Source: Sclerodactyla briareus (taxonomy: Eukaryota; Echinodermata; Holothuroidea; Dendrochirotida; Sclerodactylidae). From it: a stretch of 64,000 nucleotides of DNA. The stretch spans positions 124,001-188,000 of the forward strand of contig JAODTK010000123.1 of the NCBI GenBank assembly GCA_026419785.1, read 5' to 3'. The position numbers and the translations under genes are program-made. Below are positions 37,748-50,221 of the stretch, piece after piece. Each line of letters opens with the position of its first letter. The stretch's first letter is position 1. The notes under the pieces are model-generated. The model was not told the DNA's origin and searched no databases. It was given only the letters and a program-made list of their open reading frames with translations.

Positions 37748-37914
37748 AAAAAAATCTAAAAATTGAGGCCTGTGATGTGTGCAATTTCCAAACAGTGAAA
37801 AAAGTGTTTACAAATTTATTGCGCTAAACATGAAAACCATCTGGCGGTTGGCGTGGAGATGCACATCAGACTATGGTTGGCTCTTGACCTGGGCAGATAA
37901 ATGATTTCCAACCC

Positions 37915-40900
37915 AGCCTCCGCACGGATATACCTCCTTTAAACCCCAATCTACGCCGATGGCACAATCAAGTAGGCAGCATGGGTATACACTCCTTTAT
38001 ACCCCAATCTTACACTGATGGACAATGCAGCAGGCAGCATGGATATACACTTACACATCTCCTTTAACCCCTAATCTACACTGACGGCACAATGAAGCAG
38101 CAGCAGTATAGACACTTACACATCTCCTTTAAACCCCCATCTACCCACTGACGGCACCAATGAAGCAGCAGCTGTGGATATCCTTACACATCTCCTTTAA
38201 ACCCAATCTACACTGACGGCACAATGAAGCAGCAGCATGGATATACACTTACACATCTCCTTTAAACCACAATCTACACTGATGGCACAATGAGCCGCAG
38301 CGGGATATCCCTACACATCCCTTTAAACCCTAATCTACACTGCTGGCACAATGAAGCAGCAGCATGGATATACACTTACACATCTCCTTTAAACCTAATC
38401 TACACTGATGGCACAATGAAGCACAGCGTGGATATACAATCTTTAACCCCATCTACCTGATGGCACATGAAGCAGCAGCATGGATAGACCTTACACATCT
38501 CCTTTAAACCCTAATCTACACTGATGGCACAATGAAGCGCAGCGTGGAATACATTACACAGCTCCCTTAAACCCGAATCTACACTGATGGCAACAAATGA
38601 AACCGCAGCATGGATAATACACTTACACATCTCCTTTCACCCTAATCTACACTGATGGCACAAAGAACAGCATTCATGGATATAAACTTACACATCTCCT
38701 TTAAAACCCAATCTACACTGATGGCACAAAGAAACAGCAGCATGGATAGACACTTACACATCTCCTTAAACCCTAATCTACACTGATGGCACAAAGAACA
38801 GTCAGCATGGATAACACTTACACATCTCCTTAAAACCCAATCTACACTGACGGCACAATGAAGCAGCACGGCATGGATATATACTTACACATCCCTTTAA
38901 ACCCTAATCTACACTGATGGCACAATGAGCAGCCGCATGGCTAAACCTTACACATCTCCTTTAAACACCAATCTACACTGATGGCACATGCAGCGCAGCA
39001 TGGATAACACTTACACTCCTCCTTTAAAACCCTATTCTACACTGATGGCACAATGAGCAGCCCATTGATATACCTTACTCTCTCCTTTAAAACCCTATCC
39101 TACACTGATGGGGGGGCACAATGAAGGCAGTCATCATGTATACCACTTACACATCTCCTTAAAACCCAATCTACACTGACGGCACAATGAAGCAGCAGCG
39201 TGGATATACACTCACATCTCCTTAAAACCCAATCTACACTGACGGCACAATGAAGCATCAGCCATGGATATACCTTACACATCTCCTTTAAACCCTAATC
39301 TACACTGATGGCACAATGCGGTCAGCAGCGGGGATAACACTACACATCTCCTAACCTCATCTCCACTGATGGCACAATGAACAGCAGCATGATAGACGAC
39401 TTACACATCTCCTTAAACCCTAATCTACCTGATGGCACAATGAAGCAGCAGCGTGGATTACACTCCTTAAAACCCCAATCTACCTGATGGCACGTGGAAG
39501 CAGCCAGCATGAGATACCCATGTACACCTCTCCTTTAAACCCTAATCCACACTGATGGCACAATGAAGCAGGCAGCGTGGATCTACACTTACACATCTCC
39601 TTTAAACCTAATCTACACTGATGGCACAAATTAAACAGCAAGCATGGATATAAACTTACACATCTCCTTTAAAACCCAATCTACACTGATGGCACAAAAA
39701 ACAGAGCATGGATATACCTTCACATCCTTTAAACCCTAATCTACACTGATGGCACAAAGACACAGCAGCATGGATATACCTTACACATCGTCCTTTAACC
39801 CCTAATCTACACGATGGCACAATGAACAGCAGCATGGATAACACTACCCATCACCTTTAATCCCAATTACATGACGGCACACCTGAAGCAGCACAGCATG
39901 GTATATACTTACACATCTCCTTAAACCCTAATCTACACACTGATGGGCACATAAGCAGCAGCATGTCGATAAACACTTACACATCTCCTTTAAACCCTAA
40001 TCCACACTGATGGCACAATGAACAGCAGCAGGATATACCCTTACACATCGCCTTTAAACCCTAATATACCTGATGGCACATGAAGTGGCAGCAGCATGGA
40101 TATACACTTACATATCCTCCTTTAAACCCTAATCTACACTGATGGCACAATGAAGCAGTCAGCATGGATACACACTCCTTTAAACCCCAATCTACCTGAT
40201 GGCACAATGAAGCAGCGCATGGTATACACTGTAACACTCCTTTAAACCCTAATCTACACTGATGGTACAATGAAGCAGACAGCGTGGATAACACATCAAA
40301 AAACACATCTCCTTAAACCCCAATCTACACTGATGCCGCAATGAGGGCAGCAGCCGTGGATCACACTCCTTTAAACCCCAATGCTACACCTGATTGGCAC
40401 GATGAACAGCAGCATGTATACACTTACACATCTCCTTTCAACCCTACTCTCACTGATGGCACAATGAAGCAGCAGCTGGGGATATACCACTTACACATCT
40501 CCTTAAACCTAATCTACACTGATGGCACAAAGAAACAGCAGCATGGATATACACGTACCACATCTCCTTTAAACCCTAATCTACATGATGCCACAATGAA
40601 GCAGCAGCGGGATTACAATCCTTTAAACCCCAATCTACCTGATGGCACGATGAAGCAGCAGCATGGATATACCCTTAAACATCGCTTTAACCCCTAATCT
40701 ACCTGATGGCACAAGAAGCAGCAGGTGGATATACACTTACACATCTCCTTTAAAACCCAATCTACACGGATGGCACAAAATGAAACAGCAGCATGGATAT
40801 AAACTTACACATCTCCTTTAAACCATAATCGACACTGATGGCACAATGAAACAGCAGCCATGGATATACACTTACCATCTCCTTTACACCCTAATCTACA

Positions 40901-42295
40901 CTGATGGAACAATGAAACCGCAGCATGGATATACACTTACACATCTCCTTAAACCCTAATCTACACACACAAAAACTGAGCACAAATGAAACAGCAGCCA
41001 TGGGATGAAACACTTACACATCCACCTTTAAATCCCAATCTACATGACGGCACAATGAAGCGCAGCAGCATGGATAGATTACTTACCACTCTCCTTTAAA
41101 CCCTAATCAAACTGATTGGCACATTGAAGAAGCAGCATGGATATAAACTTACACATCTCCTTTAAAACCCAATCTACACTGATGGCACAATGAAGCAGCA
41201 GCAGGGATATACATTAAAATCTCCTTTAAACCCTAATCTCCACTGATGGCACAATGAAGCGAAGGATGGATATACACTTACACATCTCCTTAAACCCTAA
41301 TCTACACGGATGCACAATAGCAGGCAGCATGGATACACACTCCTTAAACACCAATCTACACGATGGCACAATGAAGCAGCAGCATGGATATACACTTACA
41401 CAATCTCCTTAACCCTAATCGTACACGGATGGAACAATGAAGCAGCAGCGTGGATATACACATAACATTTCCTGTAAACCCCAATCTACACTGATGGCAC
41501 AATGCAGCAGCGCGTGGCTATACACTCCTTTAAACCCCAATCACCTGATGTCACGATGAAGGCAGCAGCATGGATATAAACTTACACATCTCCTTTAAAA
41601 CCCAATCTACACTGATGGCACAATGAATCAGCAGCGTGGATAAACACTTCCACATCTCCTTTAAAACCCAATCTACACTGATGGCACAATGAAGCACAGC
41701 ATGGATATACACTTACACATCTCCTTTAAACCCTAATCCACACTGATGGCACAATGAAGCAAGCAGCATGGATAACACTTACACATCTCCTTAAACCCTA
41801 ATCTACACTGATGGCACAATGAAGCAGCAGCATGGATACACCTCCTTTAAACCCCAATCACACAGGGTGATGGCACAATGAAGGCAGCAGCATGGATATA
41901 AACTTACACATCTCCTTTAAACCCTAATCTACACTGATGGCACAATGAACAGCAGCGTGGATATACCTTCCACATCCCTTTAAACCCTAATCCTACACTG
42001 ATGGCACACAAGGCACAGCAGCATGGATATACACTTATTACCCATTTCCTTTAAAACCCTACTCTACACTGATGGCACAAGAAGCAGCAGCGGGATTCCA
42101 CTTACATGTCTCCTTTAAACCCCAATCTACACTGATGGCACAATGAAACAGCAGCGTGATAGACACTTACACTCTCCCTAACCTAATCTACACTGATGGC
42201 ACAATGCAGCAGCAGCGTGTCATATACCTTACACATCTCCTTTAAAACCCAATCTACACTGATGGCACAATGAAGCGCAGCAGCAATGGATATCC
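37915..42295 (+). repeat. Minisatellite, ~66 bp unit, ~70 copies
   Basis: Head-to-tail repeats of a unit made of CATCTCCTTTAAACCCTAAT, CTACACTGATGGCACAATGA and AGCAGCAGCATGGATATACA plus CTTACA. A shorter class of unit lacks the CTTACACATCT part, so TACACTCCTTTAAACCCCAA reads straight through (for example near 37995, 39460, 40175, 40625, 41340 and 41525). Units differ mainly by one-base indels and a few substitutions (CTAAT/CCAAT, GATGG/GACGG). Openings on both strands are translated repeat. It ends abruptly near 42295. Confidence 0.93.
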
Positions 42296-43276
42296 GTCAC
42301 TTATACTCTCCTATTGAGGCAATCAAAACACCCAATGGTAGGTGGAAAGCGACTGTTCAACAACGATCTTTGACCCGATTTAGAGGCCTAAATCATGGGG
42401 TAAACCCTGGTGGATGCACTCTTGGAAAGTGTCGGTCACTTCTCCGGAGGAGTGAGAAAGAGCAAGCTAGTACAATAGGAGCACACTGCTCTAATGTTAG
42501 TTGGTGAGGTGCCAACAAGGGCTATGAGGCATGGCCCCTGTAGGAGTATGGTTACTTCACAACTCAACATGGAGAGTTGGGACCGACCTGTTTTCCAAGT
42601 ATGGTGGGCACGGCTGGTCCACAAATGAAATCCTAATTGACCTAGTTTCCTGGTCAACAGCTGTGAACACTTCCAGAAAATTGATTGGAAGAGATACCAA
42701 TGTATGAATGGATTCGCTGGGCCAACGAAGGGGGTGGCGTTTGGTTTCCAAGATCTGGAAGTCCCCGGGAGAGTCACCTAACCTGGAAGCAGTATTCACA
42801 AATCACATACCCGGAGGTATGGGGCCAGTATACAACCTCAAACAAACATTTACAGGGAATACAAGGATGACACAGCAGCGGACCTATCATCAGGGAATGA
42901 CGGATCTCCACACTGGACAGGTATCTCATTTAGATGGCAGGTATAAAATCTACAATTTTCCTCGAAGAAAGGAGTGAGGTATGGAGCTATGAAATTTGTT
43001 TCCAATTCTCCATTGACATCATCCGCGTTTATGTCATGATCTAGGCACAATGGTCTAAAAGTTGGGAGGAGGGTGGTCTGTTAGCCAACACCTCCAGCAT
43101 TGGCAGCTCTTCGTCACCCTCCTGGTTTCTTCCACGAATTTCAATTTTTTTTTTCAAATTCACTCTTACGACACTTGACGGCAGAGGATCAAACCTATTC
43201 AAGGTCCGGCGAAGGTGCAGACTAGGATACTGGCATATTCTGTCAGCTGTGAATTCTTCAACAGGTACATGGAATG
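42296..43276. other. Low-copy DNA right of the minisatellite
   Basis: No domain is recognised in the overlapping 80-113-codon openings on both strands at 42436-42977. A T run lies at 43146-43155. Confidence 0.35.
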
Positions 43277-43500
43277 AGTAGCTGGCACAATTGGTAGAGC
43301 GTCGGCCTTTCACCCCGGAAGATGGGGGTTCGAAACCCGGTTGGGTCATACAAAAGACTTGAAAATGGTACCTGTTGCCTTCTCGCTGGGCGCTCACATA
43401 AGATAGACATTGGGGAGGGAAGGAAACTGCTGATTAGGCATTACTGGCCCCTTCGTCTGACATTCACAGCAGGTGGGCTCGGGCTTTGGTGTCGGGGCTG
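43277..43500 (+). mobile_element. tRNA-derived SINE, plus strand
   Basis: The tRNA-like head has an A-box-like TGGCACAATTGG (43283-43294) followed by TAGAGCGTCGGCC, and an exact B-box GGTTCGAAACC (43327-43337). Next come GTTGGGTCATAC, AAAGACTTGAAAATGGTACC, TGTTGCCTTCTC and GCGCTCACAT. This best-preserved B-box in the window supports past RNA polymerase III transcription. The 3' part after about 43430 diverges from the other copies. It faces the minus-strand SINE that begins about 35 bp away. Confidence 0.8.
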
Positions 43501-43534
43501 TTCACAGTGTATGCTCCAAACTTTTTTTTCCCCT

Positions 43535-43782
43535 TTAACATGGAATGAGGCTATGTCTCTTTGCAGTACCTAATGTGGGGGTGGGGGCAATCATATGTAA
43601 ACAGTAACATGCACATTGTCTACCCTTCCTCTGTCCCCTGCTCCAATTCCTCCATGCTGACCACCCAGCAGAAGGCAACAGGTGTAATTATTGAAGTCTT
43701 TGGTATGACCCGACTGGGATTCAAACAACCTCCAGAGTGGCGAACTGATGCTCTACCAACTGTGCTGATCCCTCAAGTATAC
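43535..43782 (-). mobile_element. tRNA-derived SINE, minus strand
   Basis: On the minus strand: CAGTTGGTAGAGCATCAG (A-box region), GTTTGAATCCC (B-box), then GTCGGGTCATACCAAAGACT, CACCTGTTGCCTTCTGC, TTGGAGCAGGGGA, GATTGCCCCCACCCCCACAT and TAGGTACTGCAAAGAG. It is the same family as 50.22-50.53 kb and converges on the plus-strand copy to its left. Confidence 0.8.
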
Positions 43783-46275
43783 ATGCGACCAAAGTGTGGA
43801 AGGCAAAGCCTGGCTAGGCTTGTACATGCTAGCAAATGTTAGGCTTAGAGCCTAGCCCATGAGAAACAAGGAGATACGGCCTACGGGCCCTTCCTGAGGA
43901 GAAAAGTTACACAATAACGTCTTCTTCAAGGGAACAAAACATTGTGGGATAGCTGACAGTGCAGCATAGAAGAACTCTCAAAACTTCGATGCAAAAGGAT
44001 GAGGGATTCTAAAGCCAAATCCCGACGTCAGAACTTGGAGCAGATGCGTACAACTTGGTGGCGGAATTTTAACTAGTCAAGTGGGTTGCCAGTGGCACCT
44101 TTTGTTTTCCGCCAGATTAGGAGCTAGGAAATATGACTTGGGCAAATGGTGTACCTTAACTACGACTGCAGTGAAACATGCGACCAACTCGAACCTGACC
44201 AGCCACCCATGAAACTAGTCCCACACACAAACAAAGACTCTATTAGACACCATCCCCTGCAGTGATGGCTCCAAAGCCAAAGTTCACAAGGCTGTAGCAC
44301 CGCCCAATTACGATGCTAACATTAACACCCCTCTGTTTGTATGTTGTTCAATGAACTTGAACAAATTCCCATTGAGCAGGTTCGGGTATAATAAAATAGT
44401 AATAGATAATTTCCTGAATACCAAAATTAATTCAGCCGAGATTGGGCTATACTTGGCTTCCTGTTTTCCCTATCATCCCTCCTGACGTGCTTCCAGTGAC
44501 AGGGGACCAGCTGGTCAGATGTGTTACCACTCTGCATGTACATTTAAAGCTTGTTAAATAACAAATTCCCTGCCACTCAGAAAACGAGGAGGGATAGGAA
44601 GAGTGATTACTAGACAACTGATTGATGATGGTCCTCCTTGTGGGGAGAGGGGGTTATATGGTGTCTAGAGATGGTGGAAACCCTGCCATTGGTATAATAC
44701 AGTGTCAGCAATGTTGTGAATGATGGTTCCCCACTTCAGCCATTACTCTCATGGGAGAAAATTTCCCCTGAGTTTCACAGTATTAACGTCCTGTCAAAAT
44801 GAGCAATGGAACTAGATGGGACCTGGAATTGCCAGATTGTTCTGATTTCATATTGAAACCCCTAACCCATTGATCTGAATTGGACTTGCTGGGTGGGGGG
44901 GGGGGGGGGGTGGGGGAGATATTCGGTCACAATGCTCACATTTGTATCTGCCCACAGTTCCTCTTTCGTTTTCCCAAACAATTCCTTCAGGATCTCAGTC
45001 ATCGCTTCTTGACAGTGCCTGCAAGTGTGTTTTGGATTGAATTTGGTATTACATAAGTTGCTGCAGTCCTACCCCCCCCCCCCTTGGGGTGTCACAAAAG
45101 GTATCTACTTCATGTGATAACAAAGTATTGGGAATCATTCGAAACATATGACCATATGAACACTTTTTACGAGCTGATGACTGGGCTGGAGGCCTGATTC
45201 TCTTCAATTACATGCTAATCACAAGATGTCAAAGGATTGACACAGGGTTTACACTTGGCCTTCACTACTTGTTACACAGACCGATGTCTCGGTACAACGA
45301 TTCTGTCCAATTCAGCATGCTTTACCTACAGCGGAGTGGCAGTGGCGAACGCACCTGTCAGGCGTGGCCCTCCCGGATATGAAAGTTCTCCGATTCTGAC
45401 ATTGCGTTGAGAGGCGTCTAGACAGGGGCTCTCAGATTACTTACGGTGATAGATAGCAGAGGTCACCGTAGTGACCAACCTCTGACAGGCCTCTGATCAG
45501 CTGGGCAGATTGCTAATCAAACTCTTTTATCAGAGCTAATTTGGCCATAATTAGGCCCAGTGGATCATGGCAGGGCCAGGTATGCAGGGTATATAGGGCT
45601 TCTAGGGTCCCTACTGCAGGTGGTGCATTAAAATTGTATATTATACGTTCTTCTTACACCCAGGCACATGTAGTTCACAGTGGTTTAGCCTTCACCTTGT
45701 TGATTTTGTACACCCATCAGATTTGCATGCAAGAACTACTCTTACACTTTGAGTATAACAGAATCTAACAGGACTCATACTCAACTTTCAAATCCCAGAA
45801 AAGTTTCATTTTCTGTATTCGAGAAGCTTTTGAAGGGGCGCTGATAGAATGACACAACACACACATTCACTGACGACTATCGATAGGCTCGATCGTACAA
45901 TGAATCTAAGTACATTACCTAGTAGCAGTCTAAGATTAGGTGATAATCGGGCACCCCACAGGTTGCTGATGTTTACATGCCAACAAAGCTTTTGTAAATT
46001 CCCCCATCAACAGTAATCAGCACACCCCTACCTCCATTTTTGTTTCCTGTGGTAATGAACTAAGCTGAAACATGACTAATGTTACAGTAACCTATGTTCG
46101 TTCAGATTTGTGTATTCTTCACAAAGTTCACAGACTGCTTCAACTGCAGGAGAGAGTAGCGTTGAGGAACACTTATGGAAGAAGGGTAGTATTCAGAGGG
46201 AAGTTACAGTAATTCACTGGGTTTCAACCATGGAATTCAGACAGTCTAAATATATTTCGAGAATGATACAGAACG
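43783..46275. other. Low-copy DNA, no supported gene
   Basis: Long stretch with very few openings over 60 codons. G run of 16 at 44895-44910 and a C run near 45072-45083. No RNA or repeat feature recognised. Confidence 0.4.
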
Positions 46276-46633
46276 CACCTAACTGAGTTCTATCAAGTGC
46301 GCTTTACTCAGGTCACTGAAACAGCATTTTTGACCAACACAAACATAGGTTCCTAGTTCTAATTTCCTCTGGGCCTGTATGACAGCTTTTTTGACGCAGT
46401 GCCTGCCTAATCCTGCCGGCACTGGCCTTGATAGCAAGGAGTTAAAAAAGAGGCATTTTGTACTGCACCTCCGGTGCACACTAGCCTCCCAAGTACCCAA
46501 TGGCACCTGGGTGGAAGGAACACTCATAATGAAGTACTGTGCCTCAAGGATCAACTGTATGACAGGAACCAACAACCTCTAGGTTACAGCTCGAGGCATT
46601 AACCAATTTGGCCACTACGCTCTGGGCCACCTT
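46276..46633 (-). mobile_element. Second-type tRNA-derived SINE, minus strand
   Basis: On the minus strand the head reads GTGGCCAAATTGGTTAATGC (A-box region, 46615-46596), then CTCGAG...AACCTAGAGGTTG, then GGTTCCTGTC at the B-box position (46570-46561). It continues with GAGGCACAGTACTTCATTAT, TCCACCCAGGTGCCATTGGG, a GGCACTGCGTCAAAAAAGC block and CAGAGGAAATTAGAAC. The body has no similarity to the other SINE family here. Its 98-codon opening is a frame through this body. Confidence 0.6.
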
Positions 46634-48265
46634 GTTTTAAGGGAGTAGACCTGACCGACAGGAGTGGTATCGGGACGCTTGAAAGCAAACTTCCGATTCG
46701 ATTCCACGTTCCACCCGTTTCTCCCTAGGTGGCTGCATTTTTCGACAAAACCCGATTTTCGTGCAGCCCAACCCTTCCAAACACATTGTTCTATTCGATC
46801 TGAAACTAGGCACACGTCCATCACAGTGAAGTCTCGAATGTTCCTAAAGTTTTTTTCATATTTTTAGTGTAGTAATTTGTTTCCAGATTTGTGCATTCGG
46901 GACCCGCGACCACCCCGTTTTCGCCCATAGGAACACCACCCTTGCGGCCAGCTATTTGATTCCTTTTCAAAATATGCAGATTCTCAGTTTCGAACATGGC
47001 AATCGTTTTGAGACCAGCTTTTATTTGCGCCTCCATTCGGCGACCATTTTTGCCCCGCAAAAACGTGTTTTTCCCCATATCACATTTTGAAACATTGTAT
47101 CGTTTTGAAAAGATCACTTGGTTCTCGGCCCATGCGACCTCACCCATTTCGAAACTTTTTCCATGAATTTGCATATTTGGGACAGGCCTTTTTTTTTTTT
47201 ATAGACCAGCCTTCCTTTGTGTTTTACCCAAGGAACTGATTAACGATCTTGTTTCTATCAATCAAGGTTAAGCTGTATTCAATCAGAGCCTGAACTCATA
47301 CCCTTGATTTTGATGACTATCAGAGTTCTCCACATTCCTTGAAAACACTTTTTCCAAATCAGGAGAATCCAGGAGTTCCCCCTGATTTTCCTCTTTGATG
47401 TAAACTCATAACCCCTGGACAGTGTTTATGCCTGTATGTCCAATCAGTTGGGACAATCATAAACCCATAAATTACAATCACACCTTCAGGACTGACTTTG
47501 CTCCCAAGTGTGTAGTCCTAAGTACAGGAAATTATAGCAGTAAAATACAACACCCTGCAAGCTTTCATGTGCACAGGGGGACCCAAAATAAAACATTTTA
47601 TAAGAAAGGGAGAAAACAGCATTGGGGATTTTTGTCTGGTCTCCATGTGGTCTGTCCATTGACCTGTCAGATAAAACAGGTGGACAGTAATTGTCCCAGA
47701 AATTAAAGGCCATTATGAACTGTTGCAGTGCCCGAAAGATATTGCAAGGCATGTCTATTGATGTGTCCCCCCGCTTATGTGTAAATGATTGTGAGATGAC
47801 ATGTGAATAGTAGTTAGTGCCATATGTGGTAGCCCACCTTGACAAAATCCCCCCCCCCCTGGACATCATGAAGTGACATACTGAAATAATGCGTCGTAAG
47901 TGACCAACAAGAGGTGGCATCTGTGTGGCAAGCAGAGGTTCCTCTAATTTTGGCCAGCGAGCGAAATTGCCATTCTCCTCCTCTTTGAAAATCGTGCGAG
48001 TCAAATCCCTAGTGTGGCATCTGATTTGATTCGCATTACAAAACCCTCCTTTTTTAACTTCAGCTCTGAAGGATGTGCGTCACATAATTGATGCACTGCG
48101 TCAAGACTGCGTCATACAGACCTTAGGGGAAATACTGGTGGCAAGTCATGTCAGGGTAATGTCTGTGAAGCACTTGAGCATGTCCTTCGATGAACAACAG
48201 TTTAATAGGCATCATATATGATTATTCTAACAGGTTTCAAACTCACAATCTATTGGTCGTACGAG
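46634..48265. other. Low-copy DNA with internally similar segment
   Basis: At 46840-47175 phrases such as TTTCGAAAC, GTTTTGA, ATTTGCATATTTGGGAC and CATTCGGGACC recur, suggesting an old internally repeated element. The 117-codon minus-strand opening there has no domain I recognise. The 172-codon minus-strand opening at 47486-48004 is the longest non-repeat opening in the window, but it shows no family motif or splice support. Confidence 0.3.
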
Positions 48266-48460
48266 TATGGACTAGTGTTAACACCAGTCGCTTCCAACCA
48301 TGAGGTTGTGGGTTTCTGAGACCGGCTCGGAAAGTGAAACCTGTCGTCCAGTTTCTGGTTTTGCGGCTACCTCTCTGCTATCCTCAAGTCATTGGACATC
48401 AAGTTGTGTGTTAGTTTGCATGAGACTGGCACCTGTCAGCTCGGCGTTTCATCCCATACA
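48266..48460 (+). mobile_element. Possible tRNA-derived SINE, plus strand
   Basis: CTAGTGTTAACACCAGTCGC, then CCATGAGGTTGTGGGTTTCT and GAGACCGG, resembles a decayed tRNA head with a B-box near 48310. The downstream CTGGCACCTGTCAGCTCGGC and ATCCCATACAAAA could be its body. There is only one copy in the window, so it is less certain than the other SINEs. Confidence 0.35.
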
Positions 48461-49105
48461 AAAAAATGTTGCCGCGTCCCCAACGGAAATCAACGACCAA
48501 ACCAACAATAGAACTGAGTTCATCCAAACCAATAACTTTCAGCTGAAACTTTTTTTCAGTTTGTAGCACTCTCCCAGCTGTAGCATAGAGGAGTCTTATA
48601 AAATTGGTTTAATCAAAGGAGTGGCAAGCATCAAGGTCAGCTGAATATTCCCTCCTGGGGGCCCTGGCCATTGGGTACATTTGGTCAAGGATTTAACAAG
48701 TGCACTCTATGATCTCTGGACACCCATGGTGAAAGTGAGATGCTGTACCCCATAAACAGCAGGGGGACTTTAGTACCAACCAAGGACACCTTTCATGCTT
48801 TACAGGGGCGGGAGAATGAACCAAATAAAATGTTTTCACATATTTGTTGCAGGAACAGGTGTAAAATCAACACACAACATGGAAGTAGGTACTCATGACA
48901 TGTGGGGGAGAACATATGGGGAGTGAATTACAGACAGGAAGGCATGTGTCTGGCATATGCAGCCGAGACAGGAAACAAGGTTGGGATTCTTGGCTGGGCA
49001 GGACATACAATGTGTTGCCCATCAGGAAGAATGAATGGGGAACTGACGTGAATGATTGTTCAATTTCCTACTTCCCTCCATCAAGATTTTTTTGGATATC
49101 CCTAG
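48461..49105. other. Low-copy DNA, no supported gene
   Basis: No domain-bearing openings; ends in a T run near 49107-49124. Confidence 0.4.
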
Positions 49106-49378
49106 TTTTTTTTTTTTTTTTTTAGTCAAGGTCCAGCATACAAATGCAAACACATTGTAACATTGGCCATTGACCTCTAATGACTTCAGATGACCTTTGA
49201 ACCGGACCACAAAACAATAAGGATCATTTACTCATTACACGGAATCCACATACCAAGTATAGCTTCATCCATCCAGGTTGGGTCAAGATAGCCTTCACAA
49301 GCCAAGGCTCACACACATACACACATATACACACACACACTTATCATGGCTGCACAGATTCTTTCTGACTTTATCCAA
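49106..49378 (+). mobile_element. 5'-truncated LINE 3' UTR copy
   Basis: After a T run come TTGACCTCTAATGACTTCAG, ATGACCTTTGAACC, AAAACAATAAGGATCATTTA, CACATACCAAGTATAGCTTC, ATCCATCCAGGTTGGGTC, a CA-rich stretch (49313-49340) and the terminal block (TGCACAGATTCTTTCTGACT). This is one unit plus the distal end of the LINE 3' UTR. Confidence 0.7.
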
Positions 49379-50221
49379 TTAATAAAAAAAAGTGCATTTA
49401 TCCTACCATGGGTACATTGCAACACAAAATTTTGTTAAATAATAGACACAAAAGCCGAACATTGACAGAACCCTTTTTCATTGATTCCAATTGCAATTAA
49501 ATGTTCCTTTAAGAGTCATTCTATTGTTCCCAACATAGCCATAACTGTACGCTGCACTGTGCTGGTACTCTGATGGAATTTCGTTCTCCTTTTAGACCCG
49601 GTAGTGAGAGATAGCCCCTGGTCCTCTGAATTGGCATGAACAAGGGTCACTCTTTTAGGAATTGGGCCCTGTTCCACAAATTCTTATTTCACCCCTTGGC
49701 TTATAGCTCTCGTTTCAGCTAAAAATGTGTAGTGAATTCTTCCATGATTGCCCTAACACTTACAACAACCCAGAGGACTTCTCAATATGAAGGTGCAGAA
49801 CATAACTAAAAGGTGATTTCTTCTCTTTGCCGACAATCACGCATTGGGGTTCTGCAAATACGATAATATCAGATTCAGCCAGATCCTCCTTTCGACATTG
49901 ACAAGAAACGTCTTGAACCTGAACATTCTCTTTGTAGTAACACACGGCTCTAATTGCCTACACGCAAGCAACAATTATTAGTTATGAGCATGTCGGGTCC
50001 CCAACCGTGCAGAATGGAACACCTGTTTAATGTTCTCAGAATAAACTTGGAATTTTTTCAAAAAGTAAACTGAGATTAATAGATAATAGCCTATGCAATG
50101 TGATTGCTATCTTCAATGTTGCATCCATGTTCATGTAGTAGCTGTAGCTGTGCGGACAGTGGACACTGAGAGTGGATGAGTGTTCTGGAGTGGCGGATTT
50201 CATACAGCAATGTAGTACCTA
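49379..50221. other. A/T-rich low-copy DNA
   Basis: No supported features. Confidence 0.4.

Larger units (their letters stand above)
34816..37914. other. Low-copy DNA, no supported gene
   Basis: Contains 19 consecutive G (35088-35106), a 22-bp perfect palindrome (37726-37747) and related GGTTGTCCGC words near 36462. Openings of 60-84 codons show no domains. Confidence 0.35.

Noticed and set aside
37915-42295. CRISPR-like regular repeats
   Set aside because: Units are contiguous tandem repeats with no unique spacers, in animal-type DNA.
43277-43350. Functional tRNA gene
   Set aside because: A and B boxes are present, but the acceptor and anticodon stems do not pair and SINE body sequence follows.
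47486-48004. 172-codon minus-strand opening
   Set aside because: No recognisable domain, a cysteine/histidine/phenylalanine-rich composition typical of chance frames, and no splice or promoter evidence.
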